Shown piece by piece: positions 54,837 through 62,990 of a DNA stretch of 64,000 nucleotides; position 1 is the stretch's first letter, and the number at the start of each line of letters is the position of its first letter. The stretch spans positions 81,536 to 145,535 of the forward strand of contig CACKEY010000004.1 of NCBI GenBank assembly GCA_902599315.1, read 5' to 3'. The notes under the pieces are model-generated. The model did no database searches. It was given only the letters and a program-made list of their open reading frames with translations, and was not told where the DNA came from. A program made the translations under genes and the position numbers. The stretch is from an uncultured SAR86 cluster bacterium (GTDB lineage Bacteria > Pseudomonadota > Gammaproteobacteria > Magnimaribacterales > D2472).

Positions 54837-55583
54837 TTGCACAAATTAACACAAAAAGGGGTTTTGAAAGGTTTAAATCATGAAAATATAGACTTTTATC
54901 TTCTTGAAACAGTAGATTCGACAAATACATTTGCTAAAGACAAAAAATTACTTAAAAACTTCTTAATTGTAATTTCTGAGCGACAAACCGCCGGAAGAGG
55001 CAGGCACGGAAAGCAATGGTACAGCCCAGATAGTGGCAATATCTACATGACAATTAAATTCAAGGATAAAAATAACATCCCATTAAGTCTTATTATCGGG
55101 CTTCTGATATCTGAGTCTATCGAATCTGTATCAGGTAAAAAAATTAGTGCAGGACTAAAATGGCCAAATGATCTTTTAATAAATAAACAAAAAGTATGTG
55201 GCATTTTAGTTGAATCAGAAATTATAAATGGTGAAATAGAATTCATAGTTGGCATAGGAATAAATTATGCTCTTCCTAAAAAAGAGTCTTGGTGGGGAGA
55301 AATTGGCAAGCTTGCTAAATTAATGCCAAGGGAAAAACTAATAAATTCAATCTTACATGCAATTATTTATTACGCAGAAAATGGCTACCCAAATTGGTTA
55401 GCAGCCTGGGAAAAGAGATGCATGCATATTGGTGATGAGTTAAAAGTTATATCTAATAATCAACAAGATGAGGATGTTGGTATCTTTCAAGGAGTCGATG
55501 AAAAAGGTAACATGCTCTTAAAAACATCGAATGAGTTGAAATCCATTAGTTCAGGAGAATGTTCAATTAAAGGGATATATTAA
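54837..55583 (+). CDS. birA: Biotin-acetyl-CoA-carboxylase ligase, catalytic domain only
   Basis: 248 residues if translation starts at TTG 54837; an in-frame TAG at 54822-54824 and no ATG in frame limit the choice. Catalytic motifs are complete: ETVDSTN (24-30), the biotinyl-AMP loop GRGRHG (53-58) and KWPNDLLIN (about 99). The N-terminal winged helix by which E. coli BirA represses the bio operon is missing, so this enzyme should only attach biotin to the carboxyl carrier protein. Confidence 0.88.
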   Translation: MHKLTQKGVLKGLNHENIDFYLLETVDSTNTFAKDKKLLKNFLIVISERQTAGRGRHGKQWYSPDSGNIYMTIKFKDKNNIPLSLIIGLLISESIESVSGKKISAGLKWPNDLLINKQKVCGILVESEIINGEIEFIVGIGINYALPKKESWWGEIGKLAKLMPREKLINSILHAIIYYAENGYPNWLAAWEKRCMHIGDELKVISNNQQDEDVGIFQGVDEKGNMLLKTSNELKSISSGECSIKGIY

Positions 55584-55587
55584 ATTT

Positions 55588-56142
55588 ATGAATCATACTG
55601 TTTTCAAAAAAGAAATTAATCATGATCAATCATCATCAATAAAATCAGTGGTATTTGGAGCTGGATGTTTTTGGGGAGTGGAAAGAAAATTTTGGTCCCT
55701 GCCTGGTGTAGTTATGACATCGGTTGGTTATGCTGGTGGTGACCATAACGAACCAAGCTATGAATTGGTTTGTGCAGGTATAACAGGTCATGCTGAGGTT
55801 GTAAAAGTTGATTACGATCCAGCGATTATTTCTCTCATGGAGTTACTAAAGATATTTTGGGAATGTCATGATCCTACTCAAGGAATGAGACAAGGCAATG
55901 ATGTTGGCACTCAATATCGATCAGTCTGTTACTCTTCAAATAATGAAGATTTGATAACTATCAAAGAAAGCCTTACCAAATATCAAGAGAGCCTGAATGA
56001 GTCCAATCTTGGAATAATTACAACTGAAGTAAGAATAGAAGATAAGTATTTTATAGCAGAGGAATATCATCAACAATATCTTGATAAAAATCCCAATGGA
56101 TATTGTGGTCTAGGTGGGACGGGTTGTGAATTAAGAATATAA
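55588..56142 (+). CDS. msrA: Peptide methionine-S-sulfoxide reductase A
   Basis: 184 residues. The active-site GAGCFWGVERKFW has Cys27. The C-terminal GYCGLGGTGCEL contributes resolving cysteines. It repairs the S form of methionine sulfoxide with thioredoxin. It follows birA after 4 bp and is terminated by the hairpin just downstream. Confidence 0.95.
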   Translation: MNHTVFKKEINHDQSSSIKSVVFGAGCFWGVERKFWSLPGVVMTSVGYAGGDHNEPSYELVCAGITGHAEVVKVDYDPAIISLMELLKIFWECHDPTQGMRQGNDVGTQYRSVCYSSNNEDLITIKESLTKYQESLNESNLGIITTEVRIEDKYFIAEEYHQQYLDKNPNGYCGLGGTGCELRI

Positions 56143-56170
56143 AATGGCCCCATCTATATTGGGGCCATTT
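56142..56170. terminator. Bidirectional hairpin between msrA and the convergent gene
   Basis: AAATGGCCCC (56142-56151) and GGGGCCATTT (56161-56170) form a perfect 10-bp inverted repeat with a 9-base loop. A- and T-rich flanks on both sides allow termination of both msrA (+) and the gene ending at 56187 (-). Confidence 0.82.
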
Positions 56171-56186
56171 CTTTAAATTGTATTAA

Positions 56187-56921
56187 TCAATCAGGATTGT
56201 ACTGCTTTAAGCTTACTTCCATATATGATCTTTTAAACTTACTATATTCTCTTGCTTTAGGGCCATATTCAGCGAACTCTTTAGAATTATTTAAGCCACT
56301 TAAAAATGTTAAGGCATCTTGAACAGTATTAAATGATGCCCAAATTTCATGTGTAATGCCGGTTCCATTATTTCCTAAAAAGTGTGTCTGCAAACCATAT
56401 GCATTTGAAGCCCAATCATATTTTTCAATGCTTTTAGAAAAGTTAAGCCATAAAGGAACAAACTTTGCTGGATCGATCACTTCAAGACTATATCGCAGGC
56501 TAACCAAGTTATCTGTCGTTTCTCCTGCAAGAACTTTACCAATGCTGTGAACAGTTAAAGTATCAGAGATAGTTTCTACCTCAAGTTCATTCATAGTTTT
56601 TCTAAACTCTCCCCCAGCTTTCGTGGTTGCAAAGAGTTCTCCAGCTTTTGCATATTGATCTGCATCTTTAAAGTACCAGCTAACACCATGAGTTGACTCA
56701 TCCCAGCCATTTTGCTGCAAAGCATAGAAATCAACTTCAAATTTTTCTTTTGCAACCATTGGGGAATTCATATACTTATCAAAAGCAGCAAAACACATTT
56801 CTGGTTCAGGACAATTGAACAAAAAATTTGTTTGATACATTGAAAAGTTTTCTGGTAAATGATCATCAGCTGAAATTCCAAAGCTAAAAACCAAAGTAAA
56901 TAGTAAATATATTTTTTTCAT
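56187..56921 (-). CDS. Unknown secreted protein with two tandem alpha/beta units
   Basis: 244 residues with a signal peptide (MKKIYLLFTLVFSFGISA, cut probable after Ala18). I do not recognise the family. Two units of about 85 residues resemble each other: FYALQQNGWDESTHGVSWYF (65-84) aligns with AYGLQTHFLGNNGTGITHEI (174-193), and GGEFRKTM with SKEFAEYG further on. Such repeats fit a dimeric alpha-beta barrel arrangement (ABM/NIPSNAP-like), but this is only a guess. Two cysteines (37, 43) lie in the first unit. It is convergent with msrA. Confidence 0.75.
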   Translation of the reverse strand: MKKIYLLFTLVFSFGISADDHLPENFSMYQTNFLFNCPEPEMCFAAFDKYMNSPMVAKEKFEVDFYALQQNGWDESTHGVSWYFKDADQYAKAGELFATTKAGGEFRKTMNELEVETISDTLTVHSIGKVLAGETTDNLVSLRYSLEVIDPAKFVPLWLNFSKSIEKYDWASNAYGLQTHFLGNNGTGITHEIWASFNTVQDALTFLSGLNNSKEFAEYGPKAREYSKFKRSYMEVSLKQYNPD

Positions 56922-57037
56922 AAGTTTTCTCTTAATAAATTAACAATGTATAAATTATACACACATAACGATTGCATTTACCGCAACAATTTTGTAACTT
57001 TCCACATTGAAATTATTGATGTAAAATTTCGGTCTTT

Positions 57038-57113
<76 letters not shown>

Positions 57114-57124
57114 TTTCCTGAAAA

Positions 57125-57229
57125 CTACAAATAGATAATCATTAGAAGGATTACCAAACTGAGATATATTAAAGCATACATATATCTTGCAAACTTGAAA
57201 TCTTTCTCTAACTTATTTTCTTTTTTCAT
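57125..57229 (-). CDS. Small single-pass membrane peptide (34 residues), hypothetical
   Basis: Read directly: ATG at 57229, TAG at 57125-57127. The first 14 residues are highly charged (MKKENKLEKDFKFA), followed by a hydrophobic helix of about 18 residues (YALIYLSLVILLMIIYL). It begins 5 bp after the stop of the AhpD-like gene, so it is probably the second gene of that operon. There is no strong Shine-Dalgarno. I know no homologue. Confidence 0.5.
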   Translation of the reverse strand: MKKENKLEKDFKFARYMYALIYLSLVILLMIIYL

Positions 57230-57234
57230 AAATT

Positions 57235-57750
57235 TTATATCTCACAGTTCTGATCCAAGCCTAGCACATGAGCAACTCTACCCATACCCATCCATCCTGC
57301 AATACAATATGTCAGATCCGTAATCTCTGCATCTGAAAAAACATCCTTTACCTCAACCCAAAATTTTTCATCATTTGATAATCCTTTTGGGTCTTCACCC
57401 ATAGCTTTAGCAAATTTGACTGCCAATAACTCCTTTTTAGATAAATGAACATAATTCTCACTGAGTAAATTAGAGTAAAAGTCTTGATTAGGCGCTTCAC
57501 CATTTTCAATGACGCCCTTAGTAATACCCATTTGATGCACGTCTCTTTTTGACTGCCAATTCATACAAATCATACATCCATTAATCATCGCTGTAGCCAT
57601 TCGAGCAGCCTCAAAGACCTTTAATGGAAGCTTGCTATGTTCATATATTGCTAATGCAAATGCATTCCCAGCTCCTGATATTTCCTTTGCATAGATTTCA
57701 CCAGGGCCTGTCATGACATTATCACTATCTTGGTTAAGGTTAATTCTCAT
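57235..57750 (-). CDS. AhpD-like / carboxymuconolactone decarboxylase-fold protein
   Basis: 171 residues, all-helical. The redox-type motif CMIC is at 59-62 in MATAMINGCMICMNWQSKRD, with the C-terminal helix pair seen in AhpD-like proteins. Members with CxxC act as peroxidase partners or lactone decarboxylases; the function here is unknown. GGAG precedes the start and a good sigma-70 promoter lies at 57773-57801. It is divergent from the small RNA described below. Confidence 0.82.
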   Translation of the reverse strand: MRINLNQDSDNVMTGPGEIYAKEISGAGNAFALAIYEHSKLPLKVFEAARMATAMINGCMICMNWQSKRDVHQMGITKGVIENGEAPNQDFYSNLLSENYVHLSKKELLAVKFAKAMGEDPKGLSNDEKFWVEVKDVFSDAEITDLTYCIAGWMGMGRVAHVLGLDQNCEI

Positions 57751-57772
57751 ATTTCTCCATTTTTATCTTTTA

Positions 57773-57801
57773 TTTATAACAATAAACAGAATATCATTCA
57801 A
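57773..57801 (-). promoter_or_regulatory. Sigma-70 promoter of the AhpD-like gene
   Basis: Minus strand TTGAAT (57796-57801), 17-bp spacer, TATAAA (57773-57778). It lies back to back with the sigma-54-type promoter at 57813, with 11 bp between them. Confidence 0.65.
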
Positions 57802-57812
57802 AAGATTTATTA

Positions 57813-57830
57813 TTGGCACGTAAATTGCAT
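57813..57830 (+). promoter_or_regulatory. Sigma-54 (RpoN) promoter
   Basis: TTGGCACG (57813-57820), TAAA, TTGCAT (57825-57830). The GG (57815-57816) and GC (57827-57828) are separated by exactly 10 bp as RpoN requires, and all bases of TGGCACG and TTGCW match the consensus. Transcription is expected about 12 bp after the GC, near 57840. No ORF starts downstream on this strand. Confidence 0.8.
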
Positions 57831-57839
57831 TAGTTTGTA

Positions 57840-57965
57840 TGTACGCTAAGTATTCATTCTTTCCCCCAAATATAGAAGTTGAATACAAATTCATTAAATG
57901 CTTAGCGTACATTTTCCCCCTTAAAGAATGATGAAGGGTCTTTAAATAGGCCCTTCATTTTTTTT
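57840..57965 (+). ncRNA. Putative sigma-54-dependent small RNA with duplicated C-rich motif
   Basis: From the predicted start the RNA can form a 12-bp closing stem (57839-57850 with 57901-57912, ATGTACGCTAAG/CTTAGCGTACAT). It continues into TATTCA/TGAATA (57851-57856, 57880-57885) and TTCT/AGAA, and exposes TTCCCCC in a 13-base apical loop. A second TTTCCCCC (57913-57920) follows in a single-stranded linker; the identical first copy is at 57860-57867. An 11-bp terminator stem (57931-57958) ends in eight T. No coding potential is apparent. C-rich unpaired repeats are a hallmark of RNAs that base-pair with ribosome-binding sites or bind Hfq-type partners; that role is inference. Confidence 0.72.
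57931..57965 (+). terminator. Strong intrinsic terminator of the small RNA
   Basis: ATGAAGGGTCT (57931-57941) pairs with AGGCCCTTCAT (57948-57958) with one G-T pair and a 6-base loop, followed by T8 (57958-57965). On the minus strand the same stem lies just after the TonB-receptor stop, but its T-tract there is weak. Confidence 0.88.
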
Positions 57966-60543
57966 ATAAATTAAATTCTAATGTTAGATTGATCAATCTA
58001 CCTCTTGGATCATGCACTCTTGTATCAAAACTAAAGTCTGGAGCGTCGTATAGAAGAGGTGCTTTTTTATCAAAGGCATTGATAATTCCCATGCCAAATT
58101 TTATTTCGCCAAAAGAAAGCTGATACGACTTTATAATTGAAAAATCATGCACTAAAAAAGATTTAACGTAATTTGTATAACCTAAACTTGCGGCAGATGC
58201 AGGAATCTGGCGGTCATTTGAATATCCATCAACATACCTTGAATTTATACCTATCCTTAAATCATTAATTGCCCAACTGAAAAATGAATTTAATCTCAAT
58301 TTAGGCAAGGAATGAGTATTAGCATCAAAGTTAAAATTTCCAACCCTGTTAACCATATTAAAATTATCTCCACCTTGATTTTCGGGCGTCAGAAATTTAG
58401 ATAATTGTGTTGCCTTGATGGAATAATTCAATTCTCCAATTTCCACAATCTTTAAAAAATTAATTTCAGCATCAATGCCGCTAACTTCAGTTTTTTCTTC
58501 ATTAAAATATGAGGTGCTTACTGCAATTAACTCTCCAAATTGATTTCTAGTAACACTTGGTGCAAAAGGATCTGTATTTAGTAATACCTGAGGACTTTCT
58601 ACTTCAATTCGATTTTTATAATCAATTTTCCAATAATCTATTATCAAATCTAATTCATTCGTAACATTCCATTGAAAACCAAAATTAATATTTTCAGATG
58701 TCGCAGGTTTCAAGTATTGATTTCCTAATAATGCTAAACGTACGAATGGAGAATCATTAATATCTCTTACACTACCTAGCTGTATCTCAGATGAGAACAT
58801 CTGTGCCATCGAAGGAGCAGTAAAAGAAGTTCCAAATGAGCCTCGTAAAAAGAAATTTTCTGAAGCTAAATACTTAAAAGAGATTCTAGGATCGAATGAT
58901 GAATTATTATCAAGTCTTTCATAGCGTCCAGATAAAATTAAGTCTAAAACATTTTCAAAATTCTTATTTGTTTCAAAAAAAATAGCTTGTTTATTTCTGC
59001 TAGTATTGACGTTTTTACCGCCGCCCAAGAATAATAAATCGGCAGCTTTGGTTAACTTTCCATCATTATCAAATTCAGCTCTACTGGTCTCAGAATAATT
59101 AATTTCTAGATCTTCTGCATTAAATTGAAAACCAAAAGCAAAGTTAATTCCATTTTTGTTACCTGTAAGAATTCCATCCAAAGATAACAAGCTACCAACC
59201 TTAAGAGAGGTCTCTGAACCTTTGATGTAATCTATAAGAGTGACTGAATTTTCTAATGGCGCAAATATATTCCATTGCTCATTGCCGTTAGGACCACCTA
59301 TTCCTAAAATTGCATCTTCAAATCTTGACTCTATCGTATCTGGACGCTGGTGCTTATTCTCATGTTCGCTTGCTGTCAAAGATAATTCAAAATTTAAATC
59401 TTTGGCTATATTAAAATTTAAAGTATTGCTGAAATGATGTTGCGTGATCGCTTTAGGTGAATTTGGTGACGGAAATGCAGAGCCTAAAGGCCTGCCATAC
59501 CAAATAACCGGCACGTTAAATGGGCTGCCTCCCTGACCTGGAAAAATCTCTTTAGATAAATACGACAAAGCTGGATAGGACGGAGATTGAGGATTATCAT
59601 TGACATCAATTGAGGCTGCCATCAAAGTCATCGAATAATCTATATCAAAAATAGATTTCACAAAATGGAAATATCCTTTTAAGTGGTCTTCATCATTTAC
59701 TATGTTGAATCTTTCACCGTACAAGAATTTGCATCTTGGACCAGCAATTACTCCTCCATTTTTTATGCAATTTGGATCTGGAATTGTTTGATTTTTGCTA
59801 TAAGTTCCTGCGTATGTTCCTGTTGTAACTGAGTCAGCTTGTGTGATTTTGAAACTGTTGCCCAAGCCGCTTAGACCAAGTTCTGCGAATTTAGGAATGC
59901 TTGCCGCATTTAGTGGTGATTTATTTAAGGAACTTAACGCTAATACATAATTGCCCTCCCAAAACTTTCCACCAAACAAGACGCCGAAAGTATTATCTCT
60001 TTGGTCGTAATTACTAGTCTTTTGAGAACCTAATAAAAAACGCATCCCATCAAACTGTTGATATGTTTGAAAATTAATTACTCCTGCAATGGCGTCAGAT
60101 CCATATAATGATGTTGCCCCATCTTTAAGAATTTCTATTCTTTCAAGCGCTATTTCGGGAATAATATTTATGTCAATATACCCTTCTCCTTCATCAGACG
60201 GTGTTCCTGAATGAGTCTGTCGTTTTTTATTGACTAGAACTAAAGTTGATGAATGACCTAGGCCCCTAAGAGTTATTGTTGCCATGCCTTGATCTATTCC
60301 ATCTAAGGCATTAGTTTGAAAATGTGAGCCCGAAGCAATACTAAGATATTTACTTAACTCAGCTACGGTTGAAACTCTTAAATTTTTAAATTCCTCAGCA
60401 GAAATAATATCAACAGGTGATGCGTCCAGTTCGCTTGATTCAATGTATGAGGCAACTGCAATAACCTCCTCAGTTTCTTCTGCAACAAGAGTAATAGTTA
60501 CAAAAAAAATAATAGCCATGTAAATGCAATTAATTTTTTTCAT
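57964..60543 (-). CDS. TonB-dependent outer-membrane receptor, substrate unknown
   Basis: 859 residues with a signal peptide. The plug domain is clear: ASPVDIISAEEFKNLRVSTV (about 41-60), ITLRGLGHSSTLVLVNKKRQ and LERIEILKDGATSLYGSDAI (about 132-151). A 22-strand barrel is expected; the protein ends RGRLINLTLEFNL. An extracellular loop holds a Cys pair (DPNC...GPRCKFLYGERF, about 255-280), a motif I associate with large TonB-receptor families of marine and plant-associated proteobacteria. The substrate cannot be inferred. Its stop lies inside the T-tract of the small-RNA terminator. Confidence 0.9.
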   Translation of the reverse strand: MKKINCIYMAIIFFVTITLVAEETEEVIAVASYIESSELDASPVDIISAEEFKNLRVSTVAELSKYLSIASGSHFQTNALDGIDQGMATITLRGLGHSSTLVLVNKKRQTHSGTPSDEGEGYIDINIIPEIALERIEILKDGATSLYGSDAIAGVINFQTYQQFDGMRFLLGSQKTSNYDQRDNTFGVLFGGKFWEGNYVLALSSLNKSPLNAASIPKFAELGLSGLGNSFKITQADSVTTGTYAGTYSKNQTIPDPNCIKNGGVIAGPRCKFLYGERFNIVNDEDHLKGYFHFVKSIFDIDYSMTLMAASIDVNDNPQSPSYPALSYLSKEIFPGQGGSPFNVPVIWYGRPLGSAFPSPNSPKAITQHHFSNTLNFNIAKDLNFELSLTASEHENKHQRPDTIESRFEDAILGIGGPNGNEQWNIFAPLENSVTLIDYIKGSETSLKVGSLLSLDGILTGNKNGINFAFGFQFNAEDLEINYSETSRAEFDNDGKLTKAADLLFLGGGKNVNTSRNKQAIFFETNKNFENVLDLILSGRYERLDNNSSFDPRISFKYLASENFFLRGSFGTSFTAPSMAQMFSSEIQLGSVRDINDSPFVRLALLGNQYLKPATSENINFGFQWNVTNELDLIIDYWKIDYKNRIEVESPQVLLNTDPFAPSVTRNQFGELIAVSTSYFNEEKTEVSGIDAEINFLKIVEIGELNYSIKATQLSKFLTPENQGGDNFNMVNRVGNFNFDANTHSLPKLRLNSFFSWAINDLRIGINSRYVDGYSNDRQIPASAASLGYTNYVKSFLVHDFSIIKSYQLSFGEIKFGMGIINAFDKKAPLLYDAPDFSFDTRVHDPRGRLINLTLEFNL

Positions 60544-60579
60544 ATCAGTAACAATAAATTTTTTTAGTAAACTATAAAT

Positions 60580-60619
60580 AAAAAAACCGAGGGCTTAATA
60601 TAAGCAAGCCCCCGGTTTT
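60580..60619 (-). terminator. Intrinsic terminator of the His-rich receptor gene
   Basis: Minus strand AAAACCG..GGGCTT / AAGCCC..CGGTTTT with one mismatch in the stem and a 9-base loop (60584-60619), then a T7 tract (60580-60586). It lies about 20 bp after the stop at 60641. Confidence 0.85.
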
Positions 60620-60640
60620 AGAAATATTATATCTTAGAAT

Positions 60641-62953
60641 TTAGAAAGTTAAATTAAATCTAACTCCATAATTTCTTCCTGGCAGTGGAACTTCTTTTTT
60701 AACATATGAAGAATGATTTCTTGCAACTTCATCAGTTAAATTATTTCCAAATATTGAAAGAGTTAATTGACTTTGACTATCTAAATCAAAAGTCTTGGTG
60801 AACTTAGCATTCAACATATCATAAGCAGCGGTTGAAGTTTCACCCAATCCAATATCATTTTGCTCCTCAACATCTTTAAACATCAATCCAAAGCTCATAT
60901 CGTCTTGAGAATATTTTAATTTATAGATGTTTCTTGCAGGATTTAATCTTGGAATATTTCCACCATTAGAAAATTTTCCATTAATCTCATCTCTGCCATA
61001 AGACATTAAAAGTTCGCCAGAAGCTAACTCAAAAGTGTTACCAAATTCAATTTCATAACCATCTAGCTCAGCATCTTGTTGCAAATAATTCGCCAGAATT
61101 AAGCCGCCATGATCGTCATGGCCCTCCTCATGCTCTTCATCATGCTCTTCATGCTCTTCCTCAGTTTCGTCTTGAAGATAAATGTAATTATCTACATCAT
61201 TCACAAAAACAGTACCTGAAGCGAAGAAACTTCCATTATTAATATTGACAGAAAAATCAATATTATTTGAAGTCTCAGAATTTAGATTTACATTACCAAC
61301 CTCAAATCTTCCTGTTGCCAAATGTGCGCCATTCATGAACATTTCAATTGAAGAAGGAGCTCTTTCAACAGATGCAAAGCCAAGGTTTACATTAACAAAG
61401 TCATTAAGCGCTCTTCCAATATTGAAAGCAATGCTTGAATCATTAAAAGATCTATCATAATAATCGGTCTCCATTTCTTCATCATGATGCTCATCCTCGT
61501 CGTGATGATCTTCATCGTGATGATCTTCTTCCTCTTCATCATGATGCTCTTCCTCATGAGCGGAAGTAACAGAGCCGCTATTATCGATAGTGTCATATCT
61601 AACACCAAGATCTATGTCGAATCCATCAAAGCTTCTACTGAGATAATAACCAATAGTGAACTCTTCCCTTGATGCAGGGTTCATAAATGCTTCTGCTCCA
61701 AAAATAGCAGTGTCTTCATTTACGAGGTTGAATGAGACTTTTTGAGAGTAAAAATCATTAGAAAGATCAAAAATAAATCCTGCTTCAGCAGAGTCATTGG
61801 TAAACGTAGTTGGTCCTTCCGAATGCCCTTCATGCTCATCATGATGCTCTTCTTCATCATGATGATCCTCTTCTTCGTCATGATGATCTTCTTCTTCGTG
61901 TTCTTCTTCAGCATGTTGTTCTGTAAATGAGTAATCTGAATCTCTATAAAAGAAATCAACTGAGTTAGCAAAATTGAAGCCATCTAAGTCATACGAACCT
62001 TTGATATCAAATTTATCTGAGTCAGTATTTGTGAATATTCTCTCGCCTTCATGCTCATCATGGCCTTCTTCCTCATCGCCATGTTCATCTCCATGCTCAT
62101 CTCCATGACCTTCATGTCCTTCTCCATGAAAAGGAATGCCATAAGAACTTTCAGAACTTGATATAGAAAACCCAAGATATCCATTATCGCTTACAACCGA
62201 CGCGCCAAATTTCATAGATTCAGATGCAAAATCTGAATTAGCCAAGAAACCAAGATTTTCTTCATGCTCCTCATGCTCTTCCTCATGCTCATCATGATCT
62301 TCTTCATCATGATGCTCTTCCTCTTCATGCACAATTGCACCAGTAGGAACATCATAATTTTCTAGATCAGTATTTTTATATGCAAAACTTACATTGAGAT
62401 TATTGAGATTATCTTGATAAAAAAACGTTGTGGTATTACCCTCATTAACCGATTGAGTCTCACCACCAACTTTTACTAATTGCTCAACGTCCTCAGTAGC
62501 GATAGAGTTATCAACTACATTGATGATCCCACCAATTGTTCCATTGGTATAAAGTAAAGATGAAGGTCCTCGAACAACCTCTATTTGTTGTGCATTACCA
62601 AGATCTATGTCATTAAAATGATCGGCCCCAAGACCTGAGACATCACGGTTAACAATACCATTATCAAGGATTTTTACTCTCGAGCCAGACATCCCTCTTA
62701 TAATTGGCTGTCCAACAGCTGATCCATAATCAGCAGTAGAAACACCTAATAGATCATCAACTGTCTCACCTAAACTTTGAGTAGCTTCAGTTGAAATATC
62801 ATCTCCAGAAACAATATGAATTGGATCGGCAATCTCACTCGCAGCCTTACCAATAATCGCAGATGTTACAACGACCTCTTCTATAGCATTAGCTTGCAAA
62901 TAATCAAAAGTTAAAAAGCCAACCACTAAAAAGGTAAATTTGTTAATTTTCAT
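60641..62953 (-). CDS. TonB-dependent receptor with five His/Glu/Asp-rich segments, probable zinc receptor (ZnuD-like)
   Basis: 770 residues; signal peptide to about Ala23, TonB box region IEEVVVTSA (24-32), plug with GQPIIRGMSGSRVKILDNGI (81-100) and VVRGPSSLLYTNGTIGGIIN. Five metal-ligand-rich segments lie at about 209-232, 276-302, 347-377, 466-493 and 598-615, mostly His, Glu and Asp. They are placed between barrel strands and are probably extracellular loops or plug-proximal. The protein ends VRFNLTF, the outer-membrane signature. ZnuD of Neisseria is the known model; zinc as substrate is inference. It is preceded by AGGAGG and by the CxxCH protein gene. Confidence 0.88.
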   Translation of the reverse strand: MKINKFTFLVVGFLTFDYLQANAIEEVVVTSAIIGKAASEIADPIHIVSGDDISTEATQSLGETVDDLLGVSTADYGSAVGQPIIRGMSGSRVKILDNGIVNRDVSGLGADHFNDIDLGNAQQIEVVRGPSSLLYTNGTIGGIINVVDNSIATEDVEQLVKVGGETQSVNEGNTTTFFYQDNLNNLNVSFAYKNTDLENYDVPTGAIVHEEEEHHDEEDHDEHEEEHEEHEENLGFLANSDFASESMKFGASVVSDNGYLGFSISSSESSYGIPFHGEGHEGHGDEHGDEHGDEEEGHDEHEGERIFTNTDSDKFDIKGSYDLDGFNFANSVDFFYRDSDYSFTEQHAEEEHEEEDHHDEEEDHHDEEEHHDEHEGHSEGPTTFTNDSAEAGFIFDLSNDFYSQKVSFNLVNEDTAIFGAEAFMNPASREEFTIGYYLSRSFDGFDIDLGVRYDTIDNSGSVTSAHEEEHHDEEEEDHHDEDHHDEDEHHDEEMETDYYDRSFNDSSIAFNIGRALNDFVNVNLGFASVERAPSSIEMFMNGAHLATGRFEVGNVNLNSETSNNIDFSVNINNGSFFASGTVFVNDVDNYIYLQDETEEEHEEHDEEHEEGHDDHGGLILANYLQQDAELDGYEIEFGNTFELASGELLMSYGRDEINGKFSNGGNIPRLNPARNIYKLKYSQDDMSFGLMFKDVEEQNDIGLGETSTAAYDMLNAKFTKTFDLDSQSQLTLSIFGNNLTDEVARNHSSYVKKEVPLPGRNYGVRFNLTF
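61109..62329 (-). repeat. Low-complexity His/Asp/Glu codon repeats in the receptor gene
   Basis: Short direct repeats of CATGATGAAGAA type (on the coding strand) occur in five patches, at about 62258-62329, 62048-62128, 61823-61915, 61475-61558 and 61109-61162. They encode the metal-rich segments and could expand or contract by slippage in multiples of three. Confidence 0.7.
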
Positions 62954-62990
62954 TCAAACCTCCTGTATTAAAAATTAAAATTTAAAAAAA

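Noticed and set aside
57839..57912. Transposon ends or an attachment site formed by the inverted repeat
   Set aside because: No transposase or integrase nearby, no target duplication, and the repeat fits an RNA stem placed exactly at a promoter start and before a terminator.
61109..62329. Repeated units that might suggest a CRISPR array
   Set aside because: The repeats are irregular, in frame, and encode His/Asp/Glu residues within a receptor gene; no spacers of constant length.
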